In this document: piece by piece, positions 1-4,066 of the stretch
Layout of the letters: each line of letters begins with the position of its first letter
Position numbering within the stretch: position 1 is the first letter of the stretch
Source: SFWF01 sp045591645
GTDB taxonomy: Bacteria; Bacillota; Clostridia; Oscillospirales; Acutalibacteraceae
Assembly: GCA_045591645.1 (NCBI GenBank)
Contig: JAZNTG010000072.1
Span: 1 to 5,009, forward strand
DNA length: 5,009 nucleotides
Direction: 5' to 3'
The notes under the pieces: generated by a model
Seen by the model: only the letters and a program-made list of their open reading frames with translations
What the model was told of the DNA's origin: nothing
Databases searched by the model: none
Program-made: the position numbers and the translations under genes

Positions 1-78
1 GTGCTATTCTGCGCGCCACGTACAACGGATGCTAAACTGCGCTGTGGCATCAATGTCGGAGGTAGACTCAAATGCTAA
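1..78 (+). CDS. Possible 3' end of an upstream gene (weak)
   Basis: Frame 1 is open from the window edge to a TAA at 76-78, giving 25 residues that end in a Cys/Gly/Arg-rich tail. Its stop would overlap the start of the next gene by 7 nt (ATGCTAA), and the next gene's Shine-Dalgarno site would lie inside it, as in translationally coupled phage operons. A run of 25 open codons occurs easily by chance, and frame 2 is also open to about position 86. I recognise no family. The geometry is the only support. Confidence 0.25.
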   Translation: MLFCAPRTTDAKLRCGINVGGRLKC

Positions 79-581
79 CAGGTAGAGGGTACACTCCGTT
101 TCCGAACGTCTTGCTGGAGGCGCTTATGTCGGCAGAGCTTAGATCTGCAGAGTTTAAGATAATTCTTGTGATAATAAGGAAAACCTTCGGATATCACAAG
201 GAGTGCGAGGTCATCTCGCTTAATGATCTTTGTAACTGTACGGGACGCTCACTTTCGGTTATTTCTAAGGCGCTTAAAAAACTTATAGACAAAAAAATAG
301 TGCTTGAGGTAGCAAAGCCTGAGTTTTTAAGCGGCAGAACATTAGCCATCAATGAAGAAGTTGATGAATGGGATTTTAAAAAGGAAAGACTGTCCGCAGA
401 GGAAAGAGAAAGACTGTCCGTAAAGGAAAGAGAAAGAGTAGTCAAGAATGACAAGTCCACATTATTAAAAGAAAATAATAAATATAATTATAAAAATAAT
501 AAGAGCCAACCAAAAAAATATGAAGAGCCTCCCTCCTACGACAAGGAGCTGTTCGAGCGTATGATAAATGGCAGTGACTAA
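72..581 (+). CDS. Phage replication protein O-like N-terminal domain protein
   Basis: The 169-aa product resembles the N-terminal domain of lambda-type replication protein O, which binds iterated sites at a phage or plasmid origin and recruits helicase-loading factors. The family-like segment opens with GYTPFPNVLLEALM (residues 6-19), followed by a helix typical of the family (residues 24-41, ending IRKTFGY) and a winged-helix segment with a probable recognition helix at 60-77. Residues 103-124 are a charged helix built from an 8-residue tandem repeat. The Lys/Asn-rich tail looks like a linker, and there is no obvious helicase-interaction domain, so the protein is shorter than lambda O. The start is set by GGAGGT at 58-63, eight bases before the ATG. 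The neighbouring genes are housekeeping, which suggests a prophage or mobile-element remnant, although the frame is intact. The domain call is fairly secure; a role in replication is inferred. Confidence 0.8.
   Translation: MLTGRGYTPFPNVLLEALMSAELRSAEFKIILVIIRKTFGYHKECEVISLNDLCNCTGRSLSVISKALKKLIDKKIVLEVAKPEFLSGRTLAINEEVDEWDFKKERLSAEERERLSVKERERVVKNDKSTLLKENNKYNYKNNKSQPKKYEEPPSYDKELFERMINGSD
384..431 (+). repeat. In-frame 24-bp tandem duplication within the RepO-like gene
   Basis: Two adjacent 24-bp units (384-407 and 408-431) match at 22 of 24 positions and encode ERLSAEER and ERLSVKER. A third partial unit (ER) follows. The repeat length keeps the frame and extends a charged, probably helical linker after the DNA-binding domain. 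Slippage-type duplication is the simplest origin. Confidence 0.85.
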
Positions 582-608
582 AAAAGACCTGCTTTATGCA
601 GGTCTTTT
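582..608. terminator. Bidirectional intrinsic terminator between convergent genes
   Basis: AAAAGACCTGC (582-592) and GCAGGTCTTTT (598-608) form a perfect 11-bp stem around a 5-base loop (TTTAT). Read on the plus strand it lies immediately after the RepO-like stop and ends in four T. Read on the minus strand it lies 4 bp past the thrS stop and ends in a run of six T, so it should work better for thrS. Confidence 0.9.
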
Positions 609-611
609 AGG

Positions 612-2549
612 TTAAATTTTCTTTGTATCAATTTCTTCCTTGCAGCGTGTCTTGAAGTCGGCGAGACTCATTGAGCCGAGGTCGCCGTTTTCACCTCTTG
701 TGCGGACGGATACGGTGCCCTCTTCTACTTCCTTGTCGCCGATGGTCAGCATATAGGGGAGTCTCTGGAGCCTTGCCTCGCGGATCTTGTAGCCGATCTT
801 CTCGTTTCTTGTATCTACCTCAACACGCATACCCATCTCTTCGAGAGCCTTTTTCACTTCATAGGCATAGTCGTGATGACGGTCTGCAATCGGCAGAATT
901 CTTACCTGCTCGGGAGCGAGCCAGAGGGGGAATGCGCCTGCGTACTTTTCGATAAGCAGAGCAAGGGTCCTTTCGTAGCAGCCGATAGAGGTTCTATGAA
1001 TGATATAGGGGTTCTTCTTCTCGCCGTCCTTATCGGTGTATTCCATTCCATACTTTTCGGCAAGCATCTTGTCGATCTGAATGGTGATGAGGGTGTCCTC
1101 CTTGCCGTGAACATTCTTTATTTGAATGTCAAGCTTGGGTCCGTAGAATGCCGCCTCACCGACGCCTACCTTGTAAGGTATCTCGAGGTGGTCAAGAATC
1201 CTTGCCATAACGCCCTGAGCCTCGTTCCACTGCTCCTCAGTGCCGATGTATTTCTCGCGGTTATCGGGGTCCCACTGTGAGAAGCGGTAGGAGACATCAT
1301 CATAAAGACCGAGAGTCTTTAGCATAAAGATGCAAAGATCAAGACAACCCTTGAACTCATCCTTGAGCTGTTCGGGGGTGCACATAAGGTGACCTTCCGA
1401 GATAGTGAACTGGCGGACACGTATGAGACCGTGCATTTCGCCTGAATCCTCGTTTCTGAAGAGGGTAGAGGTCTCGTTATAGCGAAGGGGCAGGTCGCGG
1501 TAGGAGCGCGGACGGTTCAGATAAGCCTGATACTGGAAGGGACAGGTCATCGGGCGGAGAGCAAAGCACTCTTTTGTTTCGTCCTCAGCATCGCCCATAA
1601 CAAACATACCGTCGCGGTAGTGGTCCCAGTGACCCGAAATCTTATAAAGGTCGCTCTTTGCCATAAGGGGAGTCTTAGTGAGCTGCCAGCCGCGCTTTTG
1701 CTCCTCATCTTCAACAAAGCGTTGCAAAAGCTGAATAACTCTCGCACCCTTCGGCAGCATAATGGGAAGTCCCTGACCGATATATTCGCTGGTCGTAAAG
1801 AGCTCTAATTCTCTGCCTATCTTGTTGTGGTCGCGCTTTTTTGCTTCCTCGATCCTTGCAAGATGCTCATCAAGCTCGCTCTGCTTCGGGAAGGCGGTGC
1901 CGTAAATTCTCTGCAGCATCTTGTTGTCGGAATTTCCTCTCCAATAAGCGCCTGTAGCACTTGTCAGCTTGAATGCCTTGACAAGACCTGTGGACATCAG
2001 ATGTGCGCCGGCACAAAGGTCGGTGAATTCACCCTGACGGTAAAGGCTTATTACAGAACCCTCGGGTAAATCCTTTATAAGCTCTACCTTATAGGGCTCT
2101 GCCTTTTCCTCAAAGAACTTAACTGCTTCATCAAAGGGGAGTGTGAAACGCTCTAAGGGAAGATTTTCCTTTATTATCTTCTTCATTTCACCCTCGATCT
2201 TCGTAAGGTCGTCGGGAGTAAATTTAACCTCGGAATCAATGTCATAGTAAAAGCCGTCATCAACCGCGGGGCCGATAGCAAGCTTCGCCTCGGGGTAAAG
2301 ACGCTTTACCGCCTGTGCTAAAATGTGGCTAGCAGTGTGGCGGTAGGTCCATCTGCCGTATTCGTCTTCAAAGGTTAAAAGCTCGACCGAGTCGCCGTCA
2401 GATAGCTCTGTACGAAGGTCAGCGTTTTCTCCGTTAATTTTTGCGGCACATACATTCTTAAAAAAGCCGCCGCCAAACGATTTTGCGATGTCATACGGGT
2501 TCATACCCTCATCAAATTCTCTGACATCACCGCGTAAACTTATTTTCAT
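612..2549 (-). CDS. thrS: Threonyl-tRNA synthetase (class II)
   Basis: This cytoplasmic enzyme attaches threonine to tRNA-Thr using ATP and edits Ser-tRNA-Thr. Its 645 residues match the full bacterial length of about 640. In order: TGS domain (1-60); editing domain (about 65-225) with HTASH (H71, H75) and CAGAH (C179, H183); catalytic core (about 245-540); and anticodon-binding domain (about 546-640). The zinc ligands are predicted as C336 (RPMTCPF), H387 (SEGH) and H518 (IIHR). The motif 2 region is LFRNEDSGEMHGLIRVRQF, and motif 3 is near CYERTLALL. The catalytic pocket departs from the familiar CPGH and DDAH sequences, having CPFQ and SEGH, so it belongs to a divergent ThrRS subgroup. The ATG follows CGGAGG (2564-2559, minus strand) by nine bases. 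A T-box with an ACC specifier controls it from more than 500 nt upstream, across an inserted gene. The identification is near certain. Confidence 0.98.
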   Translation of the reverse strand: MKISLRGDVREFDEGMNPYDIAKSFGGGFFKNVCAAKINGENADLRTELSDGDSVELLTFEDEYGRWTYRHTASHILAQAVKRLYPEAKLAIGPAVDDGFYYDIDSEVKFTPDDLTKIEGEMKKIIKENLPLERFTLPFDEAVKFFEEKAEPYKVELIKDLPEGSVISLYRQGEFTDLCAGAHLMSTGLVKAFKLTSATGAYWRGNSDNKMLQRIYGTAFPKQSELDEHLARIEEAKKRDHNKIGRELELFTTSEYIGQGLPIMLPKGARVIQLLQRFVEDEEQKRGWQLTKTPLMAKSDLYKISGHWDHYRDGMFVMGDAEDETKECFALRPMTCPFQYQAYLNRPRSYRDLPLRYNETSTLFRNEDSGEMHGLIRVRQFTISEGHLMCTPEQLKDEFKGCLDLCIFMLKTLGLYDDVSYRFSQWDPDNREKYIGTEEQWNEAQGVMARILDHLEIPYKVGVGEAAFYGPKLDIQIKNVHGKEDTLITIQIDKMLAEKYGMEYTDKDGEKKNPYIIHRTSIGCYERTLALLIEKYAGAFPLWLAPEQVRILPIADRHHDYAYEVKKALEEMGMRVEVDTRNEKIGYKIREARLQRLPYMLTIGDKEVEEGTVSVRTRGENGDLGSMSLADFKTRCKEEIDTKKI

Positions 2550-2571
2550 ATTTTCAAACCTCCGGTTTTAA

Positions 2572-2648
2572 AATGAATGCAGAATGCAAAATGCAGAATG
2601 CAGAATTAATGTGTGGCTTCGCCACATTTAATTACGATACGAATACAA
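2572..2648. repeat. Element A left end: heptad array, hairpin and ACGATACGA block
   Basis: Four AATGCAG-like heptads lead into AATTAA, then a 6-bp triloop hairpin (2612-2626), then TTTAATTACGATACGAATAC. The stretch 2611-2648 matches 3431-3468 of element B at 33 of 38 bases, with one compensated base pair in the stem. The shared block ends exactly where the stop codon of the IVP gene begins (2649-2651, minus strand). Confidence 0.85.
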
Positions 2649-2996
2649 TTAAGTTTGAGATGCTTTACAAATAGAAGTCAAAATTGCAATTATTTCATCA
2701 ATGTCCGAATAAATGCTTTCGAATTCTTTTTCGGTAAGATATTCAGTTTTATGTAATAAACGCAACCAATAGCCTGTTTCGTTTGCTTCTTTTAAGACGA
2801 TGCTCATTTTTGTATAAAAATCCGCGTTGGATTGAGCACGCTGTCCTTCGGCTACATCGGCACCGATGCTTGTCCCGCTTCTCAGCAACTGTTTTGAAAT
2901 AATAAGTTCTTTCTTTTCGGTTGAGATATGCTTATATAAATTCACGATTCTTATAGCAAACTGAAAACTTTTATCTACTATAATGTTATCCCTCAT
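2649..2996 (-). CDS. Four-helix-bundle protein, 23S rRNA intervening-sequence (IVP/S23) family
   Basis: The 115-aa protein carries the family signature LLRSGTSIGADVAE (37-50) followed by AQSNADFYTKMSIVLKEANE (54-73) and a conserved YWLRLL (76-81). Four amphipathic helices are expected at about 4-24, 27-51, 55-83 and 86-112. Its relatives are encoded inside insertions in 23S rRNA genes of Leptospira, Coxiella and others, stand alone in many Firmicutes and Bacteroidetes, or act as the Avd partner of reverse transcriptase in diversity-generating retroelements. Some family structures are ring-like oligomers, but no biochemical function is agreed. There is no signal peptide or membrane segment. 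The start is supported by AAGAGGA six bases upstream (3009-3003). The gene is the only cargo of element A and lies in the same orientation as thrS, downstream of its T-box, so it should be co-transcribed with thrS. I saw no convincing promoter of its own and no retroelement components nearby. Confidence 0.9.
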   Translation of the reverse strand: MRDNIIVDKSFQFAIRIVNLYKHISTEKKELIISKQLLRSGTSIGADVAEGQRAQSNADFYTKMSIVLKEANETGYWLRLLHKTEYLTEKEFESIYSDIDEIIAILTSICKASQT

Positions 2997-3017
2997 AAGA
3001 TATCCTCTTATAAATCC

Positions 3018-3076
3018 GTTCCCGAAGGGAACACCTTAATTCTGCATTCTGCATTCTGAATTCTGAATTCTGCATT
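3018..3076. repeat. Element A right end: hairpin and inverted heptad array
   Basis: GTTCCC-GAA-GGGAAC (3018-3032) is followed by TTAATTCTGCATTCTGCATT (3036-3055) and further ATTCTGA/ATTCTGC heptads to 3076. This is the inverse of the left end. The array runs directly into the A6 stretch that encodes the U-tract of the T-box terminator. Confidence 0.85.
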
Positions 3077-3112
3077 AAAAAAGACTTCGCCCTGAAAGTA
3101 CAGGACGAAGTC
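3077..3112 (-). terminator. T-box regulated intrinsic terminator
   Basis: In minus-strand RNA, a 12-bp stem (3112-3101 with 3094-3083, one G-U pair) encloses a 6-base loop and is followed by six U (3082-3077). The 5' arm contains UUCGUCCU, the segment that in T-boxes also pairs with the T-box sequence to form the antiterminator. Uncharged tRNA-Thr should therefore disfavour this hairpin and let transcription enter the IVP gene and thrS. Confidence 0.93.
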
Positions 3113-3317
3113 GAAAAAACAAAACTCCGCGGTTCCACCCGCATTGCACGAATATACCGTGCCGCTTTAAGACCTTTAACGCAGGTCAGCCGTTTTGCTC
3201 ATCACAAACACTCCGAGGTGGTGTTCACTCTGCGCTTCTTTGTATAGGTTTTCAGCCGATGACCTACACTCTCTTTAAAGAAATCAGCATAGCTACTGTC
3301 CTCGTCAACGCTTTTAC
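3077..3317 (-). promoter_or_regulatory. T-box riboswitch leader, threonine (ACC) specific
   Basis: The minus strand carries the T-box core GGGTGGAACCGCG at 3140-3128. The bulge TGGA would pair with a tRNA 3' end having U as discriminator base, which suits tRNA-Thr of Gram-positive bacteria. Upstream, the distal loop of Stem I contains GGCTGAAAACC, and the specifier region reads GTGAACACCACCTC. In the usual register (GAAC, codon, purine) the specifier is ACC at 3222-3220, a threonine codon. A Stem III-like helix (GCACG with CGTGC) lies shortly before the T-box core. The leader is about 241 nt, a normal length. It senses the ratio of uncharged to charged tRNA-Thr and controls thrS by antitermination. 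An inserted element now separates it from thrS. Confidence 0.95.
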
Positions 3318-3323
3318 CCTTAT

Positions 3324-3352
3324 ATTTTATAACCGAAATCAGAAAAAGTCAA
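3324..3352 (-). promoter_or_regulatory. Sigma-A type promoter for the T-box/IVP/thrS transcript
   Basis: The -35 box TTGACT (3352-3347) and -10 box TAAAAT (3329-3324) each differ from consensus at one position and are separated by exactly 17 bp. Transcription would begin near 3317, directly upstream of the T-box Stem I. Confidence 0.85.
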
Positions 3353-3359
3353 CTATTTA

Positions 3360-3391
3360 TTGAAAAATCGGGGGAATTATTGTATTATAAT
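3360..3391 (+). promoter_or_regulatory. Probable divergent promoter for the Dabb gene
   Basis: A perfect TATAAT lies at 3386-3391, with a possible TTGAAA -35 at 3360-3365. The 20-bp spacing is longer than ideal, so the -35 assignment is weak. The start would fall near 3398, at the left edge of element B, which puts element B in the 5' untranslated leader. The promoter is back-to-back with that of thrS. Confidence 0.5.
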
Positions 3392-3394
3392 TAT

Positions 3395-3553
3395 AAATGC
3401 AGAATGCAGAGTGCATAATGCAGAATTTCGGTGTGACTCCGTCACATTTATTTACGATACGATTACAAACATAAAGAGAATGAAATTTAAATTGTTCTCG
3501 TATCGTATCTATATGTCCGAAGGACACATTAATTCTGAATTCTGCATTCTTAA
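3395..3553. mobile_element. Element B: short gene-less relative of element A (MITE-like)
   Basis: The left end has AATGCAG heptads (3396-3427), then TGTGAC-TCC-GTCACA (3432-3446), then a block with TACGATACGA (3453-3462). The right end has the exact inverse TCGTATCGTA (3498-3507), the hairpin TGTCC-GAA-GGACA (3514-3526), and inverted heptads TTAATTCTGAATTCTGCATT (3529-3548). The left block is 33 of 38 identical to element A, and both right hairpins share a GAA loop. It holds no coding sequence; open frames crossing it on both strands are repeat-derived. It looks like a non-autonomous or deleted copy of the same family, sitting in the leader of the Dabb gene. Confidence 0.75.
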
Positions 3554-3569
3554 TTACCGGAGGTAATTT

Positions 3570-3863
3570 ATGGTCAAGCATATGATAATCTGGAAGCTCC
3601 TACCGGAGTTTGATAACGATACCCGAAAGAATGAGATAAAAACCGCTTTAGAGGGCCTTGTCGGTAAAATCGATGGGCTGATTTCGATGAATATACTGAC
3701 CGAGGGATTCGATTCCTCGTCGGGCAGTCTTATGATGGATTCTACATTTGAATCAAACGAGGCTTTAAAGGCTTATCAGCAAAATCCTTTACATAAGGAA
3801 ATTGCCGTAAATCTCGTTAGACCGTCTGTTGAAAATCGTTTGTCATTTGATTATGATAAATGA
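3570..3863 (+). CDS. Dabb (stress-responsive alpha/beta-barrel) domain protein
   Basis: The 97-aa protein is a single Dabb domain, a ferredoxin-like fold that dimerises into an alpha/beta barrel. Family features are the opening MVKHMIIWKL (1-10, with H4), the segment GKIDGLISMNI (32-42), and FESNEALKAYQQNPLHKEI (60-78, with H75), ending in a strand ENRLSFDY. Relatives include plant stress-induced proteins and small bacterial proteins of unknown role; a few family members are enzymes such as olivetolic acid cyclase. No substrate can be assigned here. The length is normal and no signal peptide is seen. The start is set by GGAGG at 3559-3563, six bases before the ATG. The leader holds element B, and the TGA stop is also the first three bases of element C. 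The gene is divergent from thrS. Confidence 0.88.
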   Translation: MVKHMIIWKLLPEFDNDTRKNEIKTALEGLVGKIDGLISMNILTEGFDSSSGSLMMDSTFESNEALKAYQQNPLHKEIAVNLVRPSVENRLSFDYDK

Positions 3864-4050
3864 AGTATTTTGCAAAAGCAAAATATGAAGTAATTCTGTA
3901 GAATTATGAAGTATTCGGATTCAGCCGAATATGAAGTGAAGTAAATCCACTCATACGCCTCGGGCGTACTTCATATTGCGAAGCAATACTTCATAGCTTT
4001 GGCTACTTCATAAATCCCGGTAGGGATTTACTTCATTGCGGCAAAGCCGC
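3861..4050. repeat. Element C: chain of eight mini-hairpins with inverting linkers
   Basis: This non-coding 190 bp fills the gap between the Dabb and glycosyltransferase genes. Hairpins lie at 3866-3885, 3891-3906, 3912-3931, 3954-3968, 3974-3988, 3994-4005, 4011-4030 and 4038-4050, with 4-8 bp stems and mostly 3-6 base loops. On the left they are joined by TGAAGTA (3861, 3886, 3907 and a doubled copy at 3932). From about 3950 the linkers become the reverse complement CTTCATA (3969, 3989, 4006, 4031, and a degenerate one at 3950). The whole array is thus a large imperfect palindrome made of small palindromes. TGAAGTAAATCC (3937-3948) also pairs exactly with 4024-4035. Its function is unknown; it may be a mobile repeat or an RNA stabilising or insulating structure. 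Confidence 0.8.
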
Positions 4051-4066
4051 TAACCGGAGGTATAAA

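Larger units (their letters stand above)
2572..3076 (-). mobile_element. Element A: inverted-repeat element carrying an IVP/S23 gene, inserted in the thrS leader
   Basis: The element is bounded by AATGCAG-type heptad arrays at 2572-2609 and, inverted, at 3036-3076. The innermost 20 bases (AATGCAGAATGCAGAATTAA at 2590-2609) are a perfect inverted match to 3036-3055, and the longer 35-bp arms match at 32 positions. Inside each arm is a hairpin with a 6-bp stem and a 3-base loop: TGTGGC-TTC-GCCACA (2612-2626) and GTTCCC-GAA-GGGAAC (3018-3032). Between them lies the four-helix-bundle gene. The outer edge abuts the A6 run (U-tract) of the T-box terminator; the inner edge stops 6 bp short of the thrS Shine-Dalgarno motif. 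No transposase gene is present. That it is a mobile unit is inferred from the repeat structure and from the related copy at 3395-3553. Confidence 0.75.

Noticed and set aside
671..2069. Several plus-strand open frames of 62-135 codons opposite thrS
   Set aside because: They lie antisense to a certain thrS gene, have no supporting ribosome binding sites that I could see, and read as low-information shadow proteins.
2612..2626. The element A left hairpin as a transcription terminator after the IVP gene
   Set aside because: Read on the minus strand, the 6-bp stem is followed by ACATTAATTC and not a U-run, so it should not stop transcription into thrS.
2649..2996. The IVP-family protein as Avd of a diversity-generating retroelement
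   Set aside because: No reverse transcriptase, template repeat or variable repeat is visible in the window. The inverted-repeat flanks fit a stand-alone cargo gene better.
2997..3017. A private promoter for the IVP gene
   Set aside because: A TATAAG-like box lies close to the start on the minus strand, but there is no -35 match at suitable spacing and it would leave almost no leader for the ribosome binding site.
3357..3581. Open frames of about 70 codons on both strands across 3357-3581
   Set aside because: They are made mostly of element B repeats and hairpins, and they mirror each other because the element is palindromic.
3861..4050. Element C as a CRISPR array
   Set aside because: The repeated unit is only about 7 bases, the intervening parts are palindromes of unequal length, and the unit inverts halfway. 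CRISPR repeats are longer, share one orientation and are separated by non-palindromic spacers.
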